Shown here: in pieces, positions 43,754 to 52,204 of the stretch
Layout of the letters: each line of letters opens with the position of its first letter
How positions within the stretch are numbered: position 1 is the first letter of the stretch
Origin: Dolomitihabitans soli
GTDB taxonomy: Bacteria > Actinomycetota > Actinomycetes > Streptosporangiales > Streptosporangiaceae
NCBI RefSeq assembly: GCF_022213955.1
Contig: NZ_JAKNTW010000006.1
Span: 1-64,000, forward strand
Reading direction: 5' to 3'
DNA: 64,000 nucleotides
Notes under the pieces: generated by a model
Database searches by the model: none
Seen by the model: only the letters and a program-made list of their open reading frames with translations
What the model was told of the DNA's origin: nothing
Program-made: the position numbers and the translations under genes

Positions 43754-44806
43754 ATGCGCATGGTGACACCGGCGAACGAGGCTCAGCGGGAAGCGTGGCG
43801 GACGGGAGGGTTCCCGGTCGTGGAGCGGGTCCGGCCGGGGGTGTGGTCGATCCCGGTGCCCATCCCGATCAACCCGTTGCGATACGTGCTGGTCTACGCC
43901 CTTGAGCTGCCCGACGGCGTCGCCATCATCGACGCCGGCTGGAACACCGAGGAGGCGTACTCCGGGCTCGTCGAGGGGCTCCGGATCGCCGGATACGAGA
44001 TCACCGACGTGCGGGCCGTACTCGTCACGCACATCCACCCCGACCACTACGGGCTGGCCGGACGGGTGCGCGAGGAGTCGGGGGCCTGGATCGGGCTGCA
44101 TCCGGCGGACGCGCGGCTGGTCCACGAGCGCTATGACGACGAGGCGATCGAGTCGCTGATCGACAAGGAGCGCGGGCTGCTGCTCAGGTGCGGCGTTCCC
44201 GAGCCGGCGGCCGAGGAGCTGGCGGGCGCCTCGAAGATGATCAGGTCGTTCGTCTCGATGGCCAAGCCCGACCGGTTGATCGAGGACGGCGAGCGGCTCG
44301 ACCTGCGCGGCTGGAACCTTCAGGCCGTGTGGACGCCCGGTCACTCGCCCGGTCACCTGTGCTTCGTCGAGCAGGACCGGCGGCTGCTGTTCTCCGGCGA
44401 CCACGTGCTCGCCAAGATCACGCCGATGGTGGCCGTGCATCCGCAGTCGGCGCCCAATCCGCTGGCCGACTACCTGGAGGCGCTGACCGCCATCCGGAAG
44501 TGGGAGGTGGACGAGGTGCTGCCCGCCCACGAGTACCGCTTCCTCGGACTCGCCGAGCGGGTGGACGACGTGCTGGCGCACCACGAGGAGCGGCTGACCG
44601 AGATCGAGGCGGTGCTCGCCTCGGCCGACGGCGTCAGCTGCTGGGCGACGGCCACCCGCCTCACCTGGTCGCGGCCGTGGGAGACGATCCCGTCGTTCAT
44701 GCGTCGCAGCGCCAACAACGAGACGCTCGCGCACCTCGTCTGGCTGGAGGCGCGGGGACGGGCCCGGCGGGTGATCGGGGAGCCGGATCTCTGGTATTCC
44801 CTATAA
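43754..44806 (+). CDS. MBL-fold metallohydrolase
   Basis: 350 residues from ATG 43754 (AAAGGAG upstream). Metal motif THIHPDHYG (HxHxDH), further ligands in TPGHSPGHL and FSGDHVL, and HEYRF. The C-terminal tail of about 90 residues is helical, as in several hydrolases of this family. It cannot be assigned to a substrate. The downstream region has no terminator before the sulfur leader. Confidence 0.88.
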   Translation: MRMVTPANEAQREAWRTGGFPVVERVRPGVWSIPVPIPINPLRYVLVYALELPDGVAIIDAGWNTEEAYSGLVEGLRIAGYEITDVRAVLVTHIHPDHYGLAGRVREESGAWIGLHPADARLVHERYDDEAIESLIDKERGLLLRCGVPEPAAEELAGASKMIRSFVSMAKPDRLIEDGERLDLRGWNLQAVWTPGHSPGHLCFVEQDRRLLFSGDHVLAKITPMVAVHPQSAPNPLADYLEALTAIRKWEVDEVLPAHEYRFLGLAERVDDVLAHHEERLTEIEAVLASADGVSCWATATRLTWSRPWETIPSFMRRSANNETLAHLVWLEARGRARRVIGEPDLWYSL

Positions 44807-44857
44807 ATCAAGTAGGTAATATTGACTTAGCCCTACGGGGTGCGTAGCTTTTCGGAT

Positions 44858-44935
44858 ATGAGCCAGGTCGTCCTCTATCTGACCCGGCGCGCGCATGTCG
44901 ACTTCTGCCGCGTCGGCAGCGCCCAGTGTCGCTGA
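44858..44935 (+). CDS. Cysteine-attenuator-type leader peptide
   Basis: 25 residues: MSQVVLYLTRRAHVDFCRVG then SAQCR. This matches the actinobacterial leader-peptide pattern RRxHVDxxRVxSAxC found before sulfur-metabolism operons. The two Cys codons (residues 17 and 24) near the end fit sensing of charged tRNA-Cys. It lies just upstream of the mutually exclusive hairpins and the sulfur-scavenging operon. Confidence 0.8.
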   Translation: MSQVVLYLTRRAHVDFCRVGSAQCR

Positions 44936-44967
44936 TCACGGCGCCCGCTTGCCCGTGACCGTGATCA
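44933..44967 (+). promoter_or_regulatory. Attenuator hairpin behind leader peptide
   Basis: TGATCACGG (44933-44941) pairs with CCGTGATCA (44959-44967). A competing pairing can use TCACGG with the inner CCGTGA (44952-44957). Two choices starting at the leader stop codon fit ribosome-dependent attenuation. Confidence 0.65.
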
Positions 44968-44984
44968 GCCCTCAGGAGTTTCGC

Positions 44985-45173
44985 ATGCCCGAAATCGCGC
45001 TGCCGCCCGAAGGCGACAAGCACTGGTACGACCTTCCCGACGACGAAACCGAACTCGACGACGATCCCCCCGCCCTTTCCGTCCCTCCCGTCGTCCCATG
45101 GGCGCGGACCCCGTTCCTCAAGCAGTTCCTCGTACGGCTGGAGCGCCGCTTCGCTATCTGGAGGACCACCTGA
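44985..45173 (+). CDS. Small protein in sulfur operon, unknown function
   Basis: 62 residues from ATG 44985, with AGGAG 7 nt upstream. The first half is very acidic (DLPDDETELDDDPPAL), the second basic and amphipathic (PFLKQFLVRLERRFAIW). It overlaps the monooxygenase gene by one base (TGATG). Not recognised. Position suggests a helper of the monooxygenase/reductase system. Confidence 0.7.
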   Translation: MPEIALPPEGDKHWYDLPDDETELDDDPPALSVPPVVPWARTPFLKQFLVRLERRFAIWRTT

Positions 45174-46495
45174 TGACCGGCAGGAAGATGCATCTCAACG
45201 CCTTCCTCATGGGCGTTGGACACCACGAGGCGGCCTGGCGGCACCCGCGCACCGAGCCGTCCCGGGTCACCGACGTGCGGCACTACCAGGACCTGGCGCG
45301 GACCGCCGAGCGGGGCAGGCTCGACTCCGTGTTCCTGGCCGACGGCCTGGCCGTGCGCGGGAACGTGCGCCACAACGCGTTCGGCGGTCTTGAGCCGCTG
45401 ACCCTGCTGGCGGCCCTGGCCACGGTGACCGAGCGGATCGGCCTGATCGCGACCGCGTCCACGACGTACAACGAGCCGTTCCACCTCGCGCGCAAGTTCG
45501 CCTCGCTGGACCACATCAGCGGCGGCCGGGCCGGCTGGAACATCGTGACCTCGGCGGGCGAGGCGGAGGCGCTCAACTTCGGCATCGAGCGCCCGGCCCA
45601 CAGCGAGCGGTACGACAGGGCGGAGGAGTTCGTCGAGGTCGCCACCAAGCTGTGGGACAGCTGGGCGGACGACGCCCTGGTGATCGACCGCTACACCGGG
45701 ATATTTTCGGACACCGAGAAGATTCGCCCGATCGAGCATCACGGCCGGCACTTCCATGTGCACGGGCCGCTCAACAGCTCGCGGTCGCCCCAGGGCCATC
45801 CGCTGCTGGTCCAGGCGGGCTCCTCCGAGGAGGGCAAGGAGTTCGCGGCCCGCCACGCCGAGGCCGTCTTCACCGCCCAGCAGACCCTGGAGGACGCCCA
45901 GGAGTTCTACGCCGACCTCAAGGCCCGCCTGCCCAAGTACGGCCGCCACGACGTGAAGATCCTGCCGGGCATCTCACCGATCATCGGCTCGACCGAGCGA
46001 GAGGCGCTCAGGCTGGAGCGCGAGCTGGAAGAACTGATCACCCCCGCGTACGGCGTGGCGCAGCTCTCCGGCATCCTCGGCGTCGACCTGTCGGACCAGC
46101 CGCTCGACGGCCCGCTCCCCGCCCTGCCCGCGAGCACGGAGGGCGCGCAGAGCCGGTTCAAGCTGGTCACCGACTTGGCGCGGAGAGAACGCCTGTCCAT
46201 CCGCGAGCTGATCGGGCGCCTCGCGGGCGGCAGAGGGCACCGGGTGATCGCCGGAACACCCGAGCAGATCGCCGACCAGCTCCAGGAGTGGTTCCAGTCG
46301 GGAGCCGCGGACGGCTTCAACGTGATGCCGCCGCACCTGCCCGGCGGGCTGGAGGACTTCGTCGACCACGTCGTCCCGGAACTGCAGGTGCGCGGCCTGT
46401 TCCGGTTCGACTACGAAGGGCGCACCCTGCGCGACCACTACGGGCTGCCGCGTCCGGCCGCCCGTCGTGACGAGGTCGCGGCGGTGGCCTCATGA
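45173..46495 (+). CDS. FMNH2-dependent monooxygenase, NtaA/DmoA group (bacterial luciferase-like)
   Basis: 440 residues from ATG 45173. Luciferase-like LLM fold: HLNAFLMGVGHHEAAWRHP, DSVFLADGLA, NAFGGLEPLTLLAALATVTERIGL, TASTTYNEPFHLARKFASLDHISGGRAGWNIVTS, HPLLVQAGSSEEGKEFAARHAE. This is the group of nitrilotriacetate and dimethyl-sulfide-type monooxygenases, most likely acting on an organosulfur compound here. It needs reduced FMN from the reductases encoded just downstream (overlap 4 nt). Confidence 0.92.
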   Translation: MTGRKMHLNAFLMGVGHHEAAWRHPRTEPSRVTDVRHYQDLARTAERGRLDSVFLADGLAVRGNVRHNAFGGLEPLTLLAALATVTERIGLIATASTTYNEPFHLARKFASLDHISGGRAGWNIVTSAGEAEALNFGIERPAHSERYDRAEEFVEVATKLWDSWADDALVIDRYTGIFSDTEKIRPIEHHGRHFHVHGPLNSSRSPQGHPLLVQAGSSEEGKEFAARHAEAVFTAQQTLEDAQEFYADLKARLPKYGRHDVKILPGISPIIGSTEREALRLERELEELITPAYGVAQLSGILGVDLSDQPLDGPLPALPASTEGAQSRFKLVTDLARRERLSIRELIGRLAGGRGHRVIAGTPEQIADQLQEWFQSGAADGFNVMPPHLPGGLEDFVDHVVPELQVRGLFRFDYEGRTLRDHYGLPRPAARRDEVAAVAS

Positions 46496-47016
46496 CCGTC
46501 GTCGCCCTGGTGGGCAACCCCCGCACGGGCTCCCGCACGTACGGCGCGGCGGTGGCGGCGGCCGAAGCGGTCGCGAGCAGGATCGGCGAGCCCGCCCCGC
46601 CCGACGTCGTCGACCTCTCCGCGCTGGCCCCCGTGCTGCTGGCGCCCGTCCCGTCGGCGGGCGTGGAGGTCGCCCTCGAACTGGTCACCGGAGCCGATGT
46701 GCTGGTGGTGGCGTCCCCGACGTACAAGGGCACCTACACGGGTCTGCTCAAGGCGTTCCTCGACCGGCTGCCCTCGGGCGCACTGTCGCGCACCGCGGCG
46801 CTCCCGCTGCTGGTCATGGGCGACCCGGCGCACAGCCTCGCGGTGGAGGTGCACCTGCGCCCGCTGCTGGTCGAACTGGGGGCCTTCGTCCCCACGCCCG
46901 GCCTGGCGCTGCTGGAGTCGCAGCTCGCCGATCTCGACGACGTGCTCGCCGCCTGGGCGGACAGGGTCGCCCCGCAGGTGGCGGGGGTAGTCCGAAGAGA
47001 AGGAGTGAGATCGTGA
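46492..47016 (+). CDS. NADPH-dependent FMN reductase (SsuE-like)
   Basis: 174 residues. Flavodoxin-like fold: ALVGNPRTGSRTYGAA at the start, and the flavin loop VASPTYKGTYTGLLKAFLDRLP. Supplies FMNH2 to the monooxygenase. Overlaps both neighbours by 4 nt. Confidence 0.9.
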   Translation: MTVVALVGNPRTGSRTYGAAVAAAEAVASRIGEPAPPDVVDLSALAPVLLAPVPSAGVEVALELVTGADVLVVASPTYKGTYTGLLKAFLDRLPSGALSRTAALPLLVMGDPAHSLAVEVHLRPLLVELGAFVPTPGLALLESQLADLDDVLAAWADRVAPQVAGVVRREGVRS

Positions 47017-47519
47017 CCGACATCGCCGCCGAGCAGGCCGTGCAGGCCGAGGGTTTCCGCAGGGCCCTCGCCGTGCACGCGGCCGGAGTCGTGGTCGTCA
47101 CCGCCAGATCGGGGGGCCTGCCCGTCGGGCTCACCGCCACCTCCTTCTCCTCCGTCAGCCTGAACCCGCCGCTGGTCTCCTTCTACGTGGACCAGTCGTC
47201 CACCACGTGGCCCTGGCTCCGCGAGGCCGGCCACTTCGCGGTGAACGTGCTCGCCAACCACCAGGCGGAGATCGCCTCCAGATTCGCCCGCAAGGGGATT
47301 GACCGGTTCGCCCCGCCCACCACCTGGCGTCCCGGCCCGCTCGGCGTGCCATTGATCGACGGCGCGTCGGCCCACCTCGTCTGTGCTCCGCACACCACGA
47401 TCGAGGTGGGCGACCATCACCTCGTGGTCGGCCTGGTCACCGAGGCCCGGCTCGGCCCGACCGGCCGCCCGCTGCTCTACCACCGCGGCCGGTTCGGCAG
47501 ATTCATCCCGTACGGCTAG
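47013..47519 (+). CDS. Flavin reductase (FMN-binding, HpaC/FlRed-like)
   Basis: 168 residues from GTG 47013. FMN-binding split-barrel signature: VVVVTARSGGLPVGLTATSFSSVSLNPPLVSFYV, FAVNVLANHQAEIASRFA, and the end HHLVVGLVTEA...LLYHRGRFGRF. Last gene of the operon; a second reductase beside SsuE-like suggests alternative electron supply or a separate partner. Confidence 0.9.
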   Translation: MTDIAAEQAVQAEGFRRALAVHAAGVVVVTARSGGLPVGLTATSFSSVSLNPPLVSFYVDQSSTTWPWLREAGHFAVNVLANHQAEIASRFARKGIDRFAPPTTWRPGPLGVPLIDGASAHLVCAPHTTIEVGDHHLVVGLVTEARLGPTGRPLLYHRGRFGRFIPYG

Positions 47520-47779
47520 CCGTACCGTTCCCGGCTTGTCGAGGGGGAGGCCGGGGCCGGTTTCCCCGGCGCGGCGGTGCATACGGCGCGTGTGCCGCCG
47601 CGCCGGCCGTACGGAATTCTCCCGGTGGTTTCGCATGGTTGACCGTGTGCCGCCGAGGGCGTCATTCACAGCCTTGGGGGACATCGGTACAGCCGTTGGC
47701 GCTCGCCCTCACCGCCGCCACGGCCCTCGGGCTGCTCCTCGGGGTTCGCGCCCCGGCTCGTCCTGTCCATCGCCGGCGG
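47520..47779. other. Intergenic region between convergent genes
   Basis: 260 bp. It holds a short open stretch (LALALTAATALGLLLGVRAPA) that looks like one membrane segment of a lost gene but has no start with an RBS. No clear terminator was seen for the sulfur operon. Confidence 0.3.
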
Positions 47780-48559
47780 TCAGCCGCGCACGTGCAGCCC
47801 GAAACCCGTGCGGCCCGCGGGCTCCAGGCCCTCCACCAGGTGCAGCGAGGGGATCTCGTAGTCACCGAAGTTCTGCCGCCGGAACGCGATCGGCTCGGTC
47901 GACTCCAGGGTGAGCAGGCGCTGCTCCCAGGCCTTGGCGATGTCCGGGTAGTCCTCGCTGGTCATCCGGTCGGTGCTGTACAGCACGAACGGCGGCAGCA
48001 CCTCGATGCCCGGGTAGTAGAGGATGCCGTGGTGGATCGGGAACAGCAGATCGTCGATGGGGCCGTTGATCCCGCGAGCGGCGTAATGCGACTCCGGGCC
48101 GCCGGCGGTCACCGACAGCAGAGCCTTCCTGCCCGCGAGGGTGCCTTCGCCGAAGCGCTCGCCGTACTTGGTGTCGCTGTGCTCGCCGACGCCGTACGCG
48201 AAGTGGTAGGTGAACACCCGGTCCACCCAGCCTTTGAGGATCGCGGGCATCGTGTACCACCACAGCGGGAACTGGAAGATGATCGTGTCGGCCCACAGCA
48301 GCTTCTCCTGCTCGGCGAGAATGTCCGGGGTGAGCGTCCCGGCGTCGAAGGCCCGGCCCGAGTCCAGGGCGACCTTCAGCGGACTTGAGGCGTCAGGGCC
48401 GTAGTCCGCGGCGTCCACGACCGCCTTCCAGTTCATCGCGTACAGATCGCTCACCCGTACCTCGTGCCCGGCGGTCTCCAATGTGGACACCGCGAGGTCC
48501 TTCAGCGAGCTGTTGAGCGACTTCGGCTCCGGGTGGGCGTAGACGATCAGCGTCTTCAT
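47780..48559 (-). CDS. NAD(P)H-dependent oxidoreductase, flavodoxin-like fold
   Basis: 259 residues. Quinone-reductase/MdaB-type: LIVYAHPEPKSLNSSLKDLA at the flavin phosphate site, DTIIFQFPLWWYTMPAILKGWVDRVF, and SVTAGGPESHYA. It reduces quinones or electrophilic compounds. The XRE/MmyB gene is divergent from it across 138 bp, a common pairing in which the regulator controls the reductase. Confidence 0.92.
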   Translation of the reverse strand: MKTLIVYAHPEPKSLNSSLKDLAVSTLETAGHEVRVSDLYAMNWKAVVDAADYGPDASSPLKVALDSGRAFDAGTLTPDILAEQEKLLWADTIIFQFPLWWYTMPAILKGWVDRVFTYHFAYGVGEHSDTKYGERFGEGTLAGRKALLSVTAGGPESHYAARGINGPIDDLLFPIHHGILYYPGIEVLPPFVLYSTDRMTSEDYPDIAKAWEQRLLTLESTEPIAFRRQNFGDYEIPSLHLVEGLEPAGRTGFGLHVRG

Positions 48560-48697
48560 GGGAACTCCTTCGGGTCGGGTGCCTTCGATTCTGGGAGTTG
48601 CGGCGCCCGGCGTTCAGGGGCGCCTCTTCCATCGGACGGGACTTCCTGGTAATGGCAGGACCACCTTCACGGGCACCACCGAGGCCATACTGGAGGC

Positions 48698-49546
48698 ATG
48701 GACGATCTCGCGGGCTTCCTGCGGACCCGGCGCTCCCGGGTCGACCCGGCGACCGTCGGCATCCCCACCGACAGCCGCCGCCGGGTCGAAGGGCTGCGCC
48801 GCGAAGAGGTCGCACACCTGTCCGGAGTCAGCGTCGACTACTACGTACGCCTGGAGCAGGGCCGCGCGACCCAGCCCTCCGAGCAGGTCCTCGACGCGCT
48901 CGCCCGCGTCCTGGGCCTCGACGAGACCGAACGCGGGCACCTCTACCGGCTCGCCCGGCAGCGCCGCCGCCGCGCGAAGGCGCCGGGCGGGCGGGTCCGG
49001 CCGGAGCTGCTGCGCGTCCTCGACCTGGTCGCCGACGCGCCCGCGCTGATCATGGATTACCGCCTGGACGTGCTCGCCGGGAACCGCCTCGCCGGGCTCC
49101 TCTACGGCCGGCCGATGCCGGGCCTGAACACCGCCCGGCACATCTTCCTTGAGGAGACCGAGCGCGGCCTTTACGCGGACTGGGAGAAATGCACCCTCGA
49201 CGTGGTCGGGCACCTGCGCCTGGCCGCCGGCAAATACCCCGAGGACCCCCGCCTGGCCTCGCTCATCGGCGAGCTGGCGATGGGCAGCGAGCGCTTCCGC
49301 CGCCTCTGGGCCCGCGCGGACGTGCGCGCCCGCACACATGGACGCAAGGCGTACCGGCACCCGCTGGTCGGACTGCTGGAACTGCACCAGGAGAATTTCG
49401 CACTACCGGACGAATCGGGCATGGAGCTGCTGGTGCTGTCCGCAGTCCCCGGCAGCCCCGCCGAGGACGGGCTGCGCCTGCTCGCGGGCCTGGGCGCGGA
49501 CAGCGGTGACGCGCATCCCACAGTGAACGCTCAGGTCCGCGAGTAA
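48698..49546 (+). CDS. XRE-family regulator with MmyB-like ligand domain
   Basis: 282 residues. HTH LRTRRSRVDPATVGIPTDSRRRVEGLRREEVAHLSGVSVDYYVRLEQGR, then the MmyB domain (ALIMDYRLDVLAGNRLAGLLYG, LVGLLELHQENFALPDESGMELLVLSAVPGSPAEDGL). Such regulators bind fatty acids in some cases. Divergent from the NAD(P)H oxidoreductase, its likely target. Confidence 0.92.
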   Translation: MDDLAGFLRTRRSRVDPATVGIPTDSRRRVEGLRREEVAHLSGVSVDYYVRLEQGRATQPSEQVLDALARVLGLDETERGHLYRLARQRRRRAKAPGGRVRPELLRVLDLVADAPALIMDYRLDVLAGNRLAGLLYGRPMPGLNTARHIFLEETERGLYADWEKCTLDVVGHLRLAAGKYPEDPRLASLIGELAMGSERFRRLWARADVRARTHGRKAYRHPLVGLLELHQENFALPDESGMELLVLSAVPGSPAEDGLRLLAGLGADSGDAHPTVNAQVRE

Positions 49547-49660
49547 CCCCGCTTCGGGGACGATCGCTGTGCGAGCCGATCATGATCATTCTCGGCGCCA
49601 ACGGCTGTACCGATGTAGTTCACGATCGTCGTTGTCCGATGCGCGCGGACACGGCCGCGA

Positions 49661-50518
49661 TCACGCCGAGATGAACGGCTCCGTCAGGTGCGGTGTCGCC
49701 AGGTGCAGCGTGGTGGCGGTTTCGCGGCCGAGCATGCGCTTCCTTGAGTGCCTGGCCGCCTCAGGGTCGATCTCGTGCGAGTAGGCGAGCTCGGGGTGGA
49801 GCAGTTGGAGCGCGTGCACCAGGAGGTCGCCGGTGACGAGCGCCAGCTCGCGCCCGTCGGCGACCAGCACGCTCTGGTGCCCGGGCGTGTGACCGGGCGT
49901 GGCGACCGTGCGCCCGGCGCGCAGCGGCGTGTCCCCGTCGAGGAGCCGGAGCCGACCGGCCGCCACGAGAGGGTCGGTGAGGGTCTCGCGAAGCTGCGGG
50001 TTGAGCGCGTCGAGGGCGTCGAACTCGGCCCGCTGGAGCAGGTATTCGGCGTTCGGGAAGTAGGGGCGGCGGTCGCCGGTCGCGCTGCCGGGCGCAGGGG
50101 CGCCGCCCGCTGATGGGACGGCCGCCTCGGTCACGACCGCCCATCCGACGTGGTCGGTGTGCAGATGCGTGAGCACCACGGTGTCGACCTCTGCCGGGTC
50201 GATGCCCGCGGCGGCGAGCGATTCGGGGAGCGCACCGGGCACGGGCGCCCACGAGCGGGCCGGGCTGTCCGCTGGACCGATCCCGGCGTCCACGATGGTG
50301 AGGCCCTTGTCGCTGCGGATCGCGTACGCGCGGAACTGGAGCCGCCAGCGGCCCTCGGCGTCGACCGCGCCCGGGTCGTAGCGGTCGGCCTCGGCCCACT
50401 GAGCGGCCGTGGCCTCGGGGAAGGCCTCGGCGCGCGGGGAGAAGAATGGGCCCTCGCCATCGGCGAGGGCAATGATCTCGGTCGAGCCGATTCGGACGCG
50501 GGGGACGCTGAGGGACAT
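49661..50518 (-). CDS. MBL-fold metallohydrolase (lactonase-like)
   Basis: 285 residues from ATG 50518. Metal motif TVVLTHLHTDHVGW (HxHxDH), then ATPGHTPGHQSVLVADGRELALVTGDLLVH and a final His in HLATPHLTE. Similar to AHL-lactonase-like/quorum-quenching hydrolases, though many relatives act on other esters. Unlinked to neighbours. Confidence 0.88.
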   Translation of the reverse strand: MSLSVPRVRIGSTEIIALADGEGPFFSPRAEAFPEATAAQWAEADRYDPGAVDAEGRWRLQFRAYAIRSDKGLTIVDAGIGPADSPARSWAPVPGALPESLAAAGIDPAEVDTVVLTHLHTDHVGWAVVTEAAVPSAGGAPAPGSATGDRRPYFPNAEYLLQRAEFDALDALNPQLRETLTDPLVAAGRLRLLDGDTPLRAGRTVATPGHTPGHQSVLVADGRELALVTGDLLVHALQLLHPELAYSHEIDPEAARHSRKRMLGRETATTLHLATPHLTEPFISA

Positions 50519-50903
50519 GGCCGCGATCTTGCCACGCCTTGCACGCGGGTGGTGACTCGCCCAGCACCGGCTCCTGAACGTGCTGCTCGACGAGACCGGT
50601 GGGACATGGAGCCGATACGCCCCTGGAGATCACGGAAAGTCACTGCCACGATCAACAGCACTGACAGTTGAGCGCAAGCTCCCTCTGTCTGCCAGTCGCG
50701 GCTCCCACGCTCCGGCTCGGACTCACTTGACGAAAACCGCCCGCGCAATCTCATCGGGGGCGGCGCTCGCTTCCGGGACCAGCTTCCCGTCGGCCTTTAT
50801 GGTGCTTCGGTCGGCTTTCTGCATTTCTAGGATGAGTGCATATATTAATTCGTTCGGGTGTCTCCGCTAAGAGCGACCGTTCTGCGTTGTTTGTCCAATG
50901 AGA
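50519..50903. other. Intergenic region with one small ORF
   Basis: 385 bp. Apart from the 33-codon ORF at 50723-50824 I see nothing convincing. The right part (50821-50880) is AT-rich (GCATATATTAATTCG), unlike its surroundings, and might hold a promoter for that ORF. Confidence 0.35.
50723..50824 (-). CDS. Possible 33-residue small protein
   Basis: Reading frame MQKADRSTIKADGKLVPEAS, then AAPDEIARAVFVK. Reasonable composition and codon use, AT-rich upstream region, but no clear RBS and no recognised family. It may be the beginning of a decayed gene. Confidence 0.3.
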   Translation of the reverse strand: MQKADRSTIKADGKLVPEASAAPDEIARAVFVK

Positions 50904-51962
50904 CTAGGCGAGCCGTACGGTTCCCCGGCCTGTGGCGAGGGGGAGGTCGAGGACGGTGCGGATGCCCGGGGCGGCGGCGCACACGGCGGCGATCGAGTTG
51001 ACCGCGTGCGCGGCCGCGCCGGCCAGGCCGTGCGACACCTCGTTCACGGTGACCGTCATCTGCGGCATGCCCTCGATGTGCAGGGTGAATCCGGGCTCCG
51101 CCCACCTGGGGACCCGGGCGGCGTCGGCCTTGTAGACGCACTCGATGGTCATGATCGGCCGGCCGCGGACCAGCCCGGAGAACACCCAGCGGGAGGCGCA
51201 CACGGTGCCGGGGAGGACCGTGCCCGCCGCGATCTCGAACTCCTCGCGGGCCAGCTCGAACTCGTCGCTCTCCTCCACCTCGTCGAGCGTGACCTCCAGC
51301 GCGTCGGCCACGAGCTGGACGCTCTCGGCGAACAGGGCCCGCTGGAAGGCGCGGAAGGGGCGCACCGCCGTCGCGTAGTCCTTGGGGGAGCGGGTGAACC
51401 CGATCAGGTCGACGACGATCTGCCGGGAGGGATGCCCGCTGAAGTCGGAGGACTCGCGGACGAAGATGTGGTCGACCCGGCTGGACAGGCCGGTGAGGGC
51501 CAGCGGGAGCAGGTCGCTCATGAACCCCGGGTTGATGCCGGTGCCGTGCAGGGTGCTGCACCCTGCCCGGCAGGCGGTCTCCAGGCGGTCGACCACGCCC
51601 GGACCGTAGGAGCGGGGATGGACGAACCCGGTGGTGGTGATGACGTTCTTGCCGGAGGCGAGCAGGGTGCAGATCGACTCCAGATCGCTGACGTGGTCGC
51701 CGCCGAAGTAGGACGCGGGCAACGGCATGTGCAGGACGCAGTCGGCGTCGAGTGCCAGCACCTGCTTGACGTCGTCGGTGCAGCGCACGCCGGTGTCCGG
51801 TAGGCCGACGAGCCGCCCGGCGTCCTGGCCCACCTTGTCGGGGTCGTATACGAGGACGCCCACCAGGTCGAACTCGGGGCGAGTGATCAGGTTGTGCAAC
51901 GAGCAACGTCCGACCGCGCCGGTGGCCCACTGGACCACGCGAAAGGGCGGCTGTACGGGCAT
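50904..51962 (-). CDS. NAD(P)-dependent dehydrogenase, dihydrodipicolinate reductase-like (amine dehydrogenase family)
   Basis: 352 residues. Rossmann start VVQWATGAVGRCSLHNLI, then VGVLVYDPDKVGQDAGRLVGLP and GTGINPGFMSDLLPL. This matches the actinobacterial DapB-like/2,4-diaminopentanoate dehydrogenase-like group, common in lipid and steroid catabolic regions. Diverges from the SDR gene at 52205. Confidence 0.85.
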   Translation of the reverse strand: MPVQPPFRVVQWATGAVGRCSLHNLITRPEFDLVGVLVYDPDKVGQDAGRLVGLPDTGVRCTDDVKQVLALDADCVLHMPLPASYFGGDHVSDLESICTLLASGKNVITTTGFVHPRSYGPGVVDRLETACRAGCSTLHGTGINPGFMSDLLPLALTGLSSRVDHIFVRESSDFSGHPSRQIVVDLIGFTRSPKDYATAVRPFRAFQRALFAESVQLVADALEVTLDEVEESDEFELAREEFEIAAGTVLPGTVCASRWVFSGLVRGRPIMTIECVYKADAARVPRWAEPGFTLHIEGMPQMTVTVNEVSHGLAGAAAHAVNSIAAVCAAAPGIRTVLDLPLATGRGTVRLA

Positions 51963-52166
51963 GCAGAGCCTCCAGCCCAGATGTGTGGCGGGGGCCGTGC
52001 TGGGAGGGGAGTCGACGCTGACCCACGCCCGTTCGGGGAGTGCGAAACTCTAGCAGGAATTTACTCGTCCGATCACTATCTGCAACGTTTCAGCGGAGTG
52101 ACCCCCTGTGACCTGCGTCTATCCGAAACGTTCCAGCGATGTCGCGAAAGGAGAAGGCAGGCTATT

Positions 52167-52183
52167 GTTCTGGTAACTAGAAC
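52167..52183. promoter_or_regulatory. Inverted repeat in divergent promoter region
   Basis: GTTCT-N7-AGAAC lies 21 bp upstream of ATG 52205, in an AT-rich patch. It may bind the regulator of the SDR or of the divergent dehydrogenase. A KstR-type assignment is not justified. Confidence 0.4.
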
Positions 52184-52204
52184 CTTATTCTTCTGGGAGG
52201 GCGC

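Noticed and set aside
47520-47779. Small membrane protein with LALALTAATALGLLLG
   Set aside because: One hydrophobic stretch only, no RBS-linked start and a frame break soon after; treated as gene debris.
52167-52200. KstR (cholesterol catabolism) operator before the MFE-2-like SDR gene
   Set aside because: The bases TAGAACCTTATTCTT resemble the motif only loosely, and the symmetric part is GTTCT-N7-AGAAC, which does not match the known consensus.
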